From the NCBI GenBank assembly GCA_937996595.1, contig CALKVC010000034.1:1-13469 (forward strand): a DNA stretch of 13,469 bases. The letters are read 5' to 3'. Of the stretch, positions 6,901 through 13,441 are shown piece after piece. Under the pieces are notes generated by a model, which was not told the DNA's origin, did no database searches, and was given only the letters and a program-made list of their open reading frames with translations. Within the stretch, counting starts at the first letter, position 1. Each line of letters starts with the position of its first letter. The DNA is from an uncultured Chitinophagaceae bacterium. GTDB lineage: Bacteria > Bacteroidota > Bacteroidia > Chitinophagales > Chitinophagaceae. Position numbers and translations under genes: made by a program.

Positions 6901-8289
6901 CTGCTTGTAGCGTTGCACCAGCAGGGTAACGGTACCGGCTACCCCCGGAGTTGCCATGGAAGTGCCTGATAAGGTTGCATAAGTGTTCAGCGGGGTAGAC
7001 GTGGAAAATACGCTGTTGCCAAAGGCAGCAATTTCCGGTTTCACCCTGCCATCGGCTGCAGGCCCAAAGCTGCTGAAACTGGTCATGGCATCTGTTGATG
7101 TAACAGCTGCTACCAGTATATTATTCTTAGCCGTTTTTCCGCTGGAAGTAATTGTTGACCAGCCACCGGTACAGGAAGCTTGTGAGTTTCCGGCAGAATG
7201 GCAGTGCAGGTGAAACGGGAAATTGTTCAGGTTAATATCGGTAGCCCTGCTGGTAGCTGAATAAGCTACCCCGGAACCTGTTAAACCGCATGTTTGCGTG
7301 CTGCCGTAAGAATGGCTGCTTACTATGAGGTTATTGGCCGGGATGCCATTGGCCATTTCATTTTGAATGTTACCGTTATAGTTATACGAAAAAAGTTTCG
7401 CATTGGGAGCCATGCCACGGGCAGTAGGGTTTATCAACCCGCGGCCAAGGATGGTTCCTGCACAGTGGGTGGAATGCTGGGATGCCCCGATTGTTTCAAC
7501 TTGTGTTACACGGCCAGCAGGTGAAAAATCAAGGTGCTGGCTTATATCGCCACCGTCCCAGATACCCACATTTACGCCATCACCTTTAAGGTTACGCGGA
7601 CCGTCGTTTAATATGCTTGCGCGGTGCAGGGTACGGCCGGGTGTATTTTCCAGTTGATTGGGAGCGTCAATAAATTCTACCCATTGTACAAAGGCCAGAT
7701 TAACGAGTTCCTGCAGCCTGTTGCCGGGAATGCGGATCACAAAGCTCCTGAACACAGGCATGTCTTCCAGGATGCGCCCGCCCAATATTTTTATAGAGCT
7801 GCTGATAAGCCCTGCATCCATTTTGTCATACGTTATAACGGTTACGTCTACCTGCCCGGGTTCCCTCACGGCATGAGCAGGGAAATTACTGCCAAGCAGG
7901 GCAGGAACTGTTTTTTGCTTTTCGGTTAACCGGAAAACAGACCTGATTGCGAACTGGCTGAAAACGGATGATGAAACGGAAGCGTCTGCAGTTGCCGTAT
8001 AGCAAAATGCCGGTATGTAGTCAATAAGCCTGATACCTGCCTGCTGCAACTTTTCTTTGGCAGCCTGGTCAGGCAATGCCCAAAACTGGATGGCAATATA
8101 TGATTTGGCAGAGAAACGGGTTTCAGCCAGGATGGCATCAACTGCTCCCGGAATCTTGATGTTCTCTTCCGGCAAGTAATTCCCTGCGTTGAATTTAACT
8201 TCATATGCACGCTTATCCTGGGCAATAGTTGTTGCCGGGATGATGAATATGGAAAAGATGACAATGATGCGGGTAAAAAATTTGTTCAT
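3919..8289 (-). CDS. Secreted multidomain subtilisin-like serine protease with T9SS sorting domain
   Basis: Predicted 1456-residue exported peptidase of family S8, resembling the KP-43 type. Domain order: signal peptide 1-24 (cleavage TIA|Q); propeptide-like region to about 225; S8 catalytic domain about 235-510 with D245 (GIWDGG), H272 (QHSTH), oxyanion N368 (HSAGN) and S444 (SGTSMATP); a beta-sandwich 515-632 as in KP-43; a YPNGGE domain 638-723; fibronectin III-like 728-815; PKD-like 823-905; an Ig-like segment 911-993; four exact 72-residue Ig-like repeats 1001-1288; a fifth diverged Ig-like domain; and a T9SS type A C-terminal domain 1373-1456 (FPSPNNGQF to GKVLIQ). It should pass the outer membrane by T9SS and stay at the surface or be released. 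The substrate is unknown. HST replaces the common HGT at the active His, but the triad is complete. Confidence 0.95.
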   Translation of the reverse strand: MNKFFTRIIVIFSIFIIPATTIAQDKRAYEVKFNAGNYLPEENIKIPGAVDAILAETRFSAKSYIAIQFWALPDQAAKEKLQQAGIRLIDYIPAFCYTATADASVSSSVFSQFAIRSVFRLTEKQKTVPALLGSNFPAHAVREPGQVDVTVITYDKMDAGLISSSIKILGGRILEDMPVFRSFVIRIPGNRLQELVNLAFVQWVEFIDAPNQLENTPGRTLHRASILNDGPRNLKGDGVNVGIWDGGDISQHLDFSPAGRVTQVETIGASQHSTHCAGTILGRGLINPTARGMAPNAKLFSYNYNGNIQNEMANGIPANNLIVSSHSYGSTQTCGLTGSGVAYSATSRATDINLNNFPFHLHCHSAGNSQASCTGGWSTITSSGKTAKNNILVAAVTSTDAMTSFSSFGPAADGRVKPEIAAFGNSVFSTSTPLNTYATLSGTSMATPGVAGTVTLLVQRYKQLNADNLPISSLIKNIVLNGANDLGNAGPDYKFGYGRINALQAVRFLEQNRYVVSTITTGNSNTQTINVPAGAARLKVMLTWNDPAGTANANPALVNNLDLVVTNGANNTLPWVLDPNNPGNVATRGVDNVSNIEQVTINNPDAGDYQLRVTGTAIPSGPQEYSLTWSVDQPYIEVIYPNGGESFNPGTTEIITWDNVGVTGNQTVEYSLNNGTSWTTISSTVAAATTRLSWSVPAGNTSTALIRVSSGAITDVSDANFNILGTTTGFTTGASGCGSGSVSFTWNAVTNATNYDIYKLDPASGYFEILSANITGTSHTVSGLTPGASLWFYIVAKNNSTGAISARSNAINATVSSGGGGLGLIGNINGQTNICGAASNITYSITPVTGATTYTWTAPPGAVISGGQGTTSVNINYPVGSSNGNVTVVAGNGACQTPASVLAITFGSGSVAAPLTGGNQVVTLCPSDPVPTLLATASVPSGNTIIWYTTATGSTTTSTPSLNAIGTVTYYAAAFNTAAGCESATRTAVTLTINASEPASITAGGPLSFCEGSSVTLTANSGSSYLWSNGATTQSITVNSSGNFTVTVTQAGGCTDLSPATIVTMNPNPQADITASGATTFCEGNQVVLTASAGNSWLWNNGATTQSITVTATGNYSVTVTGAGGCTATSAATPVTVNVNPPAIISASGATTFCEGGSVTLTANAGNSWLWSNGATTQSITVSSTASLTVAVTQNGGCISQSATTNVTANPNPVADISASGPTSFCQGSNVILTASSGNSWLWSNGASTQSITVNAGNNYSVTVTNASGCSALSPQTAVTVSPNPQVSITASPYRSLYPGLTTTLTANVTPPGNYTYGWFKNGVAIAAANGPTLAGINISELGNYTVSVTNVTGLPCSNVSDVMAITDSATNNLFIFPSPNNGQFNVAYYTTGSNASNTLVIFDAKGARVYSAGFSITSPYQLMKVDMRQHGSGVYMVMLLDRNGKRLASGKVLIQ
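4426..5289 (-). repeat. Four tandem 216-bp repeats coding 72-residue Ig-like units
   Basis: Units lie at 5289-5074, 5073-4858, 4857-4642 and 4641-4426, all exactly 216 bp. The FC(E/Q)G motif recurs at residues 1009, 1081, 1153 and 1225. A shared 19-base DNA block coding the GNSWLW region occurs at 4560-4578, 4776-4794 and 4992-5010, exactly 216 bp apart, with a diverged copy at 5208. Each unit reads about ITASGxTTFCEG...LTA.SGNSWLWSNGA.TQSITV...TVTxxGGC. A fifth, diverged unit starts in phase at residue 1289. Confidence 0.93.
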
Positions 8290-8304
8290 AATGTTATTTT
8301 ATAT

Positions 8305-8329
8305 AAAAAGGCCCGGCTTATGCCGGACC
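8305..8329 (-). terminator. Terminator-like hairpin 20 bp before the protease start codon
   Basis: GGCCCGGC (8310-8317) and GCCGGACC (8322-8329) form an 8-bp GC-rich stem with one mismatch and a TTAT loop. On the minus strand it is followed by TTTTTATATAAAA and then, within 20 bases, the protease ATG. Its form is that of an intrinsic terminator, but its place in the leader suggests either the end of read-through from the C1q-like gene or an attenuator for the protease. Confidence 0.55.
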
Positions 8330-8398
8330 GGAAAATTAATCAAAGTTTTGCTAATATGGCCTTTCTGTATAGCTTTTAATACCTTATTCCAGGGGTAT

Positions 8399-8412
8399 AA
8401 CGCATATGCGTT
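8399..8412. promoter_or_regulatory. 14-bp perfect palindrome (AACGCATATGCGTT)
   Basis: The sequence is a perfect dyad with no spacer, about 110 bp upstream of the protease start. Perfect dyads of this length are typical of sites for homodimeric regulators, but chance occurrence cannot be excluded. Confidence 0.35.
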
Positions 8413-8441
8413 TGAGAGAAAATAAGCAGGAGGCAGATTGT

Positions 8442-8460
8442 TTGTATTAATTTAATACAA
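8442..8460. promoter_or_regulatory. 19-bp palindrome (9-1-9), AT-rich
   Basis: TTGTATTAA (8442-8450), central T, TTAATACAA (8452-8460): perfect arms around one base, about 155 bp upstream of the protease start. Without a loop it cannot form a normal RNA hairpin, so a DNA-binding dimer site is more plausible than a terminator. Confidence 0.45.
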
Positions 8461-8633
8461 TGGCGGTTTGTGTTTGATGGTTTTTAAAGAATAAAGCCAT
8501 CTGGTGAATAGCTTAAAAAGCCTAAAGGACGATGGTTAACCGGATAAAACCGGCTTTGTAGATAAACCAGTGCTTTATGAGCTTAAGGAAAGGGTTGTTT
8601 ATCATTATGCTAAAAAGCCTGGTTGGATAAATT

Positions 8634-8647
8634 ATTGAATATTCAAT
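8634..8647. promoter_or_regulatory. 14-bp perfect palindrome (ATTGAATATTCAAT)
   Basis: A perfect AT-rich dyad in the half of the gap nearer the C1q-like gene. It differs in sequence from the other two palindromes, so the three are not copies of one operator. The base composition raises the chance rate. Confidence 0.25.
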
Positions 8648-8772
8648 CAAGGGGTGGGGCAGGCAGGATGCGGAAAGCGCTAAAAAAATATACAAGAGCC
8701 GGATTGTACAATTACCACTTTTTGTGAAGTATAAAACTGCCGTTAGAAAGGATTGCTGCAGAAACTATGTTT

Positions 8773-9483
8773 TCAATACAGTTTTACCATAGAAAAATAT
8801 GTGACTGATGCACTCGGCCACGTTACCATATCCAGTGTTTGGCCTGAATTTTGGCGAACGGCCATCGTTATTCGGTCACTGGCCGTTAATCTTACAATTT
8901 GAGTATATTTTAAGCAGGTAACAATATTCGGGTTGGTAGAAAATATACCGGAAGTTGAATTACCGGCTGGTAAACCATTTACATACATTCGCATTGAGTA
9001 AATCATATCCGTTACAATAATATTGGTAGAAAAAGCTAACTGGGCATCAATTAAATATACTCCTGTAGATGGCACAACAAATTGGCCTGATACAATATTG
9101 AAATTGTTGCCATCATCAAAGGCTTCCGTAAAATTGCTCAATTCTACCGTCGTATTGGAAGCTAACGAGGCAGGGCCGACCAATAATGCCCTGAACCCGG
9201 TCTGCGGGTTGGAGTTGATGGGTTGCCACCCGGTTGCGGTATTATATACCCAGTAAGTAAGCGTTGTGTTGTTATAGACCATCAATCCATTGGCCGGTGT
9301 TGCTATTGCATTCATCTGGGCCGTGGTCATCCGGGGAACCAGTATGCCTTTAGCAGTGGATTTAACGTCGAGCAATGCACTGGCATCTGAAACAGATCCA
9401 TCTGTATTGATAGCCAACCCCTGTGCCCTGGTAACAGGTTGCATTAGTACAGTAAGCAGTAAAAAGAATGCGAATGGTTTCAT
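8773..9483 (-). CDS. Exported C1q/TNF-fold protein
   Basis: Predicted 236-residue exported protein. Residues 1-20 are a signal peptide (FAFFLLLTVLM, cleavage after TRA). Residues 22-90 are a module frequent in exported Bacteroidota proteins, GLAINTDGSVSDASALLDVKS, then GILVPRMTTAQMNAI and NGLMVYN. Residues 97-236 have the C1q/TNF jelly-roll pattern: an opening FRALLVG strand, NFNIVSGQFVVPSTGVYLID, a LTASDRITMAV strand and a closing TYFSMVKLY. C1q-like domains usually trimerise and bind ligands, so a surface or matrix role is likely but unknown. There is no T9SS C-terminal domain. I start at ATG 9483, since a good promoter (-7 box 9496-9503) lies immediately upstream; the longer frame from 9585 would begin upstream of it. 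Divergent from the sensor kinase. Confidence 0.85.
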   Translation of the reverse strand: MKPFAFFLLLTVLMQPVTRAQGLAINTDGSVSDASALLDVKSTAKGILVPRMTTAQMNAIATPANGLMVYNNTTLTYWVYNTATGWQPINSNPQTGFRALLVGPASLASNTTVELSNFTEAFDDGNNFNIVSGQFVVPSTGVYLIDAQLAFSTNIIVTDMIYSMRMYVNGLPAGNSTSGIFSTNPNIVTCLKYTQIVRLTASDRITMAVRQNSGQTLDMVTWPSASVTYFSMVKLY

Positions 9484-9495
9484 TTTAAGTAAGCC

Positions 9496-9526
9496 CAAAA
9501 CTAATACCATATAACCTTTCTTACAA
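9496..9526 (-). promoter_or_regulatory. Bacteroidota-type promoter of the C1q-like gene
   Basis: On the minus strand, TAGTTTTG (9496-9503) fits TAnnTTTG exactly, and TTG (9524-9526) lies 20 bp upstream, the spacing expected for the -33/-7 promoter of the main Bacteroidota sigma factor. The ATG at 9483 follows 12 bp after the -7 box, so the leader would be under about ten bases. This fixes the gene start at 9483 rather than 9510 or 9585. Confidence 0.65.
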
Positions 9527-9610
9527 TCACCTGAAACAGGGAAAAAAAGCTGAACGTTTGTTTGTTTGGAAAAGAAAAGCAACATTTACATAAGCTTTAT
9601 TTTTTCAAAT

Positions 9611-11626
9611 ATGGTTCGGCTTATCATATTCATCTTACTGCTTTTTTGTTCTAATAAATCATACAGTCAGCAATACACAAAAGACGGTAAGTTTTATGTT
9701 GACAGTTTCACCCAACTGGTTAGCAGATACCCTTCGGCAGATACGGCAAGGTTAGGCGCACTTAGCCGGTTTGCTGAATTTCAGTCCAATTATTTTTCAT
9801 TAAATGATTACAGTTTCATAAACCAGGAAAAATGGATCCGGGAATTATATACACTGGCCAGGAAGTTAAATAACAAGAAAGGCGTTACTACTGCCTATTT
9901 ATGTTTTGGCCAGCTTTATAAAAAGATATCAGTATATGATACAGCCATCGCCTATTTTGACACAGCCGTCGTACTGCTAAAAGCCGATACTGCAAAAACC
10001 ATGCAGGCGAAACTGCTGCTGGCATATCAGAATCTCGGGTCTATTTACCGCACACTGGAAGATTATACAGCGGCTATTGACTATTATATCCTTGCCTTAA
10101 AGGTTGCAGAGAAATTACCCGGTTCGGATATGGAGCGTATCTACCTGAACATTTCAAATACATATGCAGAAACTAAAGAGAATAAAGATAAGGCCCTTGA
10201 ATACAGCGCTTTGGCAGTATCATATATAGAAAAGAATGGATACCCGAAAGGAAAACTGAGTACGCTGATTGACCATATTGAAAAACTTATTGATGCAGGC
10301 AGGCAGGATGAAGCAGAAGGGTTGCTGGAGAAGACGAAACACCTGGTAAGCGAATCAAGCGGTTTTTATATTAACCTGGCTTTGCATCAGGTAAACGGCA
10401 GACTGCTGGGTTTGAAGGGGAAATTTGCGGAAGCTGAAAATGAATTCCTCACTGCCCTTCAGTATGCAAAAACATCCAAGCACGGGATACTGGAAACAGC
10501 CATCCTGAATGATTTGTGCCTGCTCATGCAGCAGCAAAACAAATTAGCGCTCTTTCAAAAATATGCATTGGAGCATTACCGGGTGGCCGGTAATATCAGA
10601 TCTGCGAAGGAAACCGAAAAGGCCTTGCGGCATCTTGCAAATTACCATGCCGCAAACGGTGATTTTGCCAATGCATACAAATTCCAGGCAAGGGCAATAT
10701 CCCTGAAAGACAGCATAGCGGCAGCAGGCCATGCAAAATCGATGAACCTGCTGGAAATAAGATACCGTTCTGAAAAGCGTAAAAAGGAAATTTTGCAACT
10801 TAAGCATGAAACCGGCTTACAGCAAATCAAACTGGAAAAGAATGCAACACTTGTTTATTTTTTAGCTGCCCTGTTGGCCGGGTTAACGGTGATTGTATTC
10901 CTGGCTTCCAGGATTTACCGCAATAAACAGAAATTGGCTGCACAGCAGCATCAATTGCAGCATCAGCAGATTGAGCAGTTGGAAAAACAAAAGCGGCTGC
11001 TGGTGGCCAATGCCATGATAGAAACACAGGAAGTGGAGCGAAGCCGTTTTGCCAGGGATTTGCACGATGGTGTGGGCGGTTTGCTCAGCGGGCTCAAATA
11101 TGCAATTTCCAATATGAAAGAGCATTTTATTATAGCTGGGGATAATATTTCATTACTGGAAAGGTCGCAGCAGTTGATTGACAGTTCTATTAAGGAATTG
11201 CGGCGGGTGTCGCATAACATGATGCCTGAAACGCTCCTCAGGTTTGGTTTGATACAGGCCTTGAAAGATTTTTGCAACTCGGTGAGCAGCGAATCGGTAC
11301 AGGTGAAGTTCAGCCGGTTCGGCAATGAACGTGTACCTGAACAGCAGGCTGCGATTATGATTTACCGTATTATCCAGGAACTGGTGAACAATGCCCTGAA
11401 ACATGCCGGTGCAAAGAATGTTGCTGTTCAGGTTGTAACGGGTGAAACCTGGATGAGCATCAATGTGGAAGATGATGGCGCCGGTTTTGATACAGGTATT
11501 TTACGGCAACATAAAGGCGCAGGCTGGGCCAATATAGAATCACGGGTGAAATACCTGGGGGGCAGGGTGGATGTGCAATCTATTGCGGGTAAAGGTACAT
11601 TTATCACTATTGAACTGGAAGCATGA
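9611..11626 (+). CDS. Sensor histidine kinase with periplasmic TPR domain
   Basis: Predicted 671-residue inner-membrane sensor of a two-component system. An N-terminal signal segment (MVRLIIFILLLF, about 1-20) exports the sensor region. Residues 90-380 are TPR-like helical repeats (QNLGSIYRTLEDYTAAIDYY; LLGLKGKFAEAENEF). One transmembrane helix spans 413-433 (LVYFLAALLAGLTVIVFLA), followed by a Gln/His-rich coiled coil (435-465). The HisKA_3 dimerisation domain has RFARDLHDGVGG with phospho-acceptor H485. The ATPase domain shows the N box ELVNNALKHA (590-599), D box DDGAGF (621-626) and G box KGAGWANI (635-642). All key kinase residues are present. The frame opens at TTG 9566, but ATG 9611 places the signal segment at the N-terminus. 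It overlaps the regulator gene by 4 bp (ATGA), implying coupled translation. The stimulus is unknown. Confidence 0.92.
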   Translation: MVRLIIFILLLFCSNKSYSQQYTKDGKFYVDSFTQLVSRYPSADTARLGALSRFAEFQSNYFSLNDYSFINQEKWIRELYTLARKLNNKKGVTTAYLCFGQLYKKISVYDTAIAYFDTAVVLLKADTAKTMQAKLLLAYQNLGSIYRTLEDYTAAIDYYILALKVAEKLPGSDMERIYLNISNTYAETKENKDKALEYSALAVSYIEKNGYPKGKLSTLIDHIEKLIDAGRQDEAEGLLEKTKHLVSESSGFYINLALHQVNGRLLGLKGKFAEAENEFLTALQYAKTSKHGILETAILNDLCLLMQQQNKLALFQKYALEHYRVAGNIRSAKETEKALRHLANYHAANGDFANAYKFQARAISLKDSIAAAGHAKSMNLLEIRYRSEKRKKEILQLKHETGLQQIKLEKNATLVYFLAALLAGLTVIVFLASRIYRNKQKLAAQQHQLQHQQIEQLEKQKRLLVANAMIETQEVERSRFARDLHDGVGGLLSGLKYAISNMKEHFIIAGDNISLLERSQQLIDSSIKELRRVSHNMMPETLLRFGLIQALKDFCNSVSSESVQVKFSRFGNERVPEQQAAIMIYRIIQELVNNALKHAGAKNVAVQVVTGETWMSINVEDDGAGFDTGILRQHKGAGWANIESRVKYLGGRVDVQSIAGKGTFITIELEA

Positions 11627-12246
11627 TGTATAAAGTATTTATTGTTGACGATCATCCGGCTGTTGTGGAAGGCATCCGTACCCTGCTGCATCACGAAAAA
11701 AATATTGAATGGACAGGCCATGCGTTAACGGCAAAAAACTGTTTTGATTTTATTGCAAAAAATGAGATTGACCTGCTTTTTCTTGATATTAACCTGCCGG
11801 ATGGCAACGGTACTGACCTGTGTAAAAAGATAAAGGAAAGCTACCCGGCAGTTACCATCCTGGCTTTAAGTAATTTGAACGAAGCTGCATACATCAATAA
11901 GATGCTTGAAAACGGGGCTTCCGGATTTGTGTTAAAGAATGCAGATAAGGCAGAGCTGCTTGAAGCGATAGAAGCCGTAATGAACGGGCAAACCTATTTA
12001 AGTTTTGATGCATCCGTTACCCTTAAAAAATCTAAAACGGTTGCTGCCGCCAGCCCGGAACTGAGCAGCCGGGAAAAAGAAGTGCTTCAGCTTATTGCCG
12101 AAGGGTATACCAATCCTGAAATTGCAGAAAGGCTATTTCTCAGCCCATGGACCATTGACAGCCACCGGAAGAGCATGATGGCAAAACTGAAAACAAAAAA
12201 CACGGCTATGCTTATCCGTTATGCTATTGAAAACGGGTTGCTGTAA
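11623..12246 (+). CDS. NarL/LuxR-family response regulator
   Basis: Predicted 207-residue cytoplasmic DNA-binding regulator, partner of the kinase whose gene overlaps it. The receiver domain (1-120) has acidic D9/D10 (VDDHP), phospho-acceptor D55 (LLFLDINLPDGNG), switch S83 (ALSN) and conserved K105 (VLKNADKAEL). The C-terminal domain (about 145-207) is a LuxR-type helix-turn-helix: LSSREKEVLQLIAEGYTNPEIAERL, then LSPWTIDSHRKSMMAKL. All expected residues for phosphorylation are intact. Two adjacent ATGs (11623, 11626) could serve as start; the first overlaps the kinase stop in an ATGA junction. Possible targets include the divergent C1q-like gene or the protease with its palindromic upstream sites, but nothing in the sequence proves this. 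Confidence 0.93.
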   Translation: MMYKVFIVDDHPAVVEGIRTLLHHEKNIEWTGHALTAKNCFDFIAKNEIDLLFLDINLPDGNGTDLCKKIKESYPAVTILALSNLNEAAYINKMLENGASGFVLKNADKAELLEAIEAVMNGQTYLSFDASVTLKKSKTVAAASPELSSREKEVLQLIAEGYTNPEIAERLFLSPWTIDSHRKSMMAKLKTKNTAMLIRYAIENGLL

Positions 12247-12307
12247 GTTCAGGATAAAAGATTAACAGCAGTTATTGAAGCGTAGGAATGATAGTAACCG
12301 GCCGGTT

Positions 12308-12333
12308 TGAAATAAAGCCTGTAATTTATTTCA
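12308..12333. terminator. Possible AT-rich hairpin between convergent genes
   Basis: TGAAATAAA (12308-12316) and TTTATTTCA (12325-12333) form a perfect 9-bp inverted repeat with an 8-base loop, overlapping the stop codon of the VOC-like gene. It sits in the short convergent gap, where a bidirectional terminator is expected, but it is AT-rich with no strong U-tract. A 12-bp palindrome AACCGGCCGGTT (12296-12307) abuts it. Confidence 0.3.
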
Positions 12334-12940
12334 GTTCAGACAGGATTAGTTTTTTCTGTTTAAGTGTATTCCGCATGGCCTTTTCCCTTACGGCAGGGTT
12401 ATCGCTGTTTATCAGGTCAAAATATTCAACCGGAACAACCTGCCAGGACAGGCCATATTTGTCTTTGCACCAGCCGCAGGAACTTTCCTGTCCGCCGTTT
12501 GCGGTAAGGGCGTCCCAGTAATAATCCACTTCTGCCTGGTCTTTGCAGTTGATGACAAAGGAAACAGATTCATTAAACTTGAAGTAGGGGCCGGCAGCCA
12601 GGATGTTGAATTCCATGCCGGCGATTTCCATAACAGCGGTTTCAAAAAGCTCCTGGCCACCCTGTTCTATCGCTTCGGGTGGGTTCTTATACTGGCGGTA
12701 ATCTTTCAGTTTGCCGTCTTTGAAAATGGACAGGTAATAATTTACCACCGCTTTGGCATCTTTATCAACCCAGAGGGAGGGCGTTATTTTCTGTGTAATC
12801 ATTTCTGTTTTATTTACTGTAGTTTGTTTGGAAATGCTATCCTTGCCATTGTTTTTGTGAGTTTGCTGATCCGTATCTCCGCAACCCGGCAGGCAGGTTA
12901 ATGCCCATGCAATCAAAAAAATGAGCTTGTTTTCTTTCAT
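12326..12940 (-). CDS. VOC/PhnB-like domain lipoprotein
   Basis: Predicted 204-residue protein. Residues 1-20 look like a lipoprotein signal: charged start, hydrophobic LIFLIAWAL, then LPGC with Cys20 as the lipidated residue. A polar linker follows (21-46, Asn/Lys/Thr/Gln-rich). Residues 47-204 form a PhnB-like vicinal oxygen chelate (VOC) domain: QKITPSLWVDKDAKAVVNYYLSIF at the start, GMEFNILAAGPYFKFNESVSF in the middle, and YWDALTANGGQESSCGWCKDKYGLSWQVVP near the end, the DUF-like 3-demethylubiquinone methyltransferase family. Family members are usually cytoplasmic and start near residue 47 of this protein, so the exported form is unusual. No substrate can be given. M47 is a possible alternative start. 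Convergent with the response regulator. Confidence 0.85.
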   Translation of the reverse strand: MKENKLIFLIAWALTCLPGCGDTDQQTHKNNGKDSISKQTTVNKTEMITQKITPSLWVDKDAKAVVNYYLSIFKDGKLKDYRQYKNPPEAIEQGGQELFETAVMEIAGMEFNILAAGPYFKFNESVSFVINCKDQAEVDYYWDALTANGGQESSCGWCKDKYGLSWQVVPVEYFDLINSDNPAVREKAMRNTLKQKKLILSELK

Positions 12941-13132
12941 AACCTGATTTTAGTTTATGAAGATAATATAAATACCAACGCTTAACATGGTAATGAAAAT
13001 GCTTCTTTCCGGCCCATTTGTTTGAATACTACAATAGCTGCCGGGGAAACGGTTTGAATGTAAATAATTGCTATTATTCCCTGCATTCTTTTTTAGCAGT
13101 GAAAATGGTTCAATTATTCTTATGTGGGTTTA

Positions 13133-13441
13133 TTAATCCCAGAAACTGAACATCCTTTTATAAACTATCCTGTCAAAGAAAGCCCCCAGGCCGGCACCTA
13201 TGGCATACATACAATAATCCCATGGGTCAAATACCCTTGCCAGGGCATAAATATTAAAGTATTGCAGGGTTTCAGATAAAGAGCAAAGTGCAAAAACCGC
13301 TCCAGCCTTTATATACCATTTGCTGATAAACCTGTATTTATCTTCCGGTAATTTGAGCAGTAAATAATAGCCAAAAGGAATGGCTATATCGGCAAAGTAG
13401 CTGTGGAAAAGCCGGTTGGCCGATTCACCCGCCCAATCGGC
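13133..13441 (-). CDS. VanZ-like membrane protein, N-terminally truncated
   Basis: The C-terminal 102 residues of a gene cut by the contig edge. The apparent start, GTG at 13456, lies inside the adapter, and its first five residues MLFRS are encoded by adapter. True sequence begins ADWAGESANRLFHSYFADI. Three hydrophobic segments follow: IAIPFGYYLLLKL, AGAVFALCSLSETL and DYCMYAIGAGLGAFFDRIVY. The pattern SETLQYFNIYALARVFDPWDYCMYAIGAGLG resembles the VanZ-like core (acidic-xx-Leu-Gln, then Arg-x-Phe-Asp-xx-Asp and Gly-rich end). VanZ-like proteins are small inner-membrane proteins of mostly unknown function; resistance to glycopeptides should not be inferred. The missing N-terminus leaves full length unknown. 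Confidence 0.6.
   Translation of the reverse strand, partial: ADWAGESANRLFHSYFADIAIPFGYYLLLKLPEDKYRFISKWYIKAGAVFALCSLSETLQYFNIYALARVFDPWDYCMYAIGAGLGAFFDRIVYKRMFSFWD

Larger units (their letters stand above)
8290..8772. other. 483-bp intergenic region upstream of the protease
   Basis: I find no credible protein or RNA gene here. The stretch is AT-rich and lies between two minus-strand genes, the C1q-like gene ending at 8773 and the protease starting at 8289. It holds a terminator-like hairpin, three perfect palindromes (listed separately) and two copies of TAAAAAGCCT (8513-8522, 8610-8619). No exact TAnnTTTG box on the minus strand could be found by eye; the nearest match is AAACTTTG, read from 8342-8349. 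No clear terminator follows the C1q-like gene, so read-through into this region is possible. Confidence 0.7.

Noticed and set aside
3922..7929. Many long plus-strand open frames opposite the protease
   Set aside because: They are antisense shadows produced by the codon use and repeats of the protease, have no family-like sequence, and the minus-strand frame is intact with a full S8 triad and T9SS domain.
8189..8425. 78-residue plus-strand frame across the protease start
   Set aside because: It overlaps the protease signal peptide in antisense and its remainder crosses a hairpin and a palindrome; no recognisable protein features.
3919..9483. A dedicated new defence or toxin system made of the protease, C1q-like protein and kinase pair
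   Set aside because: Each gene has an ordinary Bacteroidota architecture, the genes are not in one operon, and there are no immunity, nuclease, or mobile-element signatures.
9484..9585. Longer N-terminus of the C1q-like protein from 9585
   Set aside because: The extension would precede the signal peptide and span the gene's likely promoter at 9496-9526; ATG 9483 gives a clean signal peptide.
9566..9610. TTG start for the sensor kinase at 9566
   Set aside because: It puts 15 residues before the signal segment; ATG 9611 places that segment at the N-terminus.
13133..13441. Glycopeptide resistance gene (vanZ)
   Set aside because: Only the loose VanZ-like membrane pattern is visible and no van cluster is present; resistance cannot be inferred from a truncated homologue.
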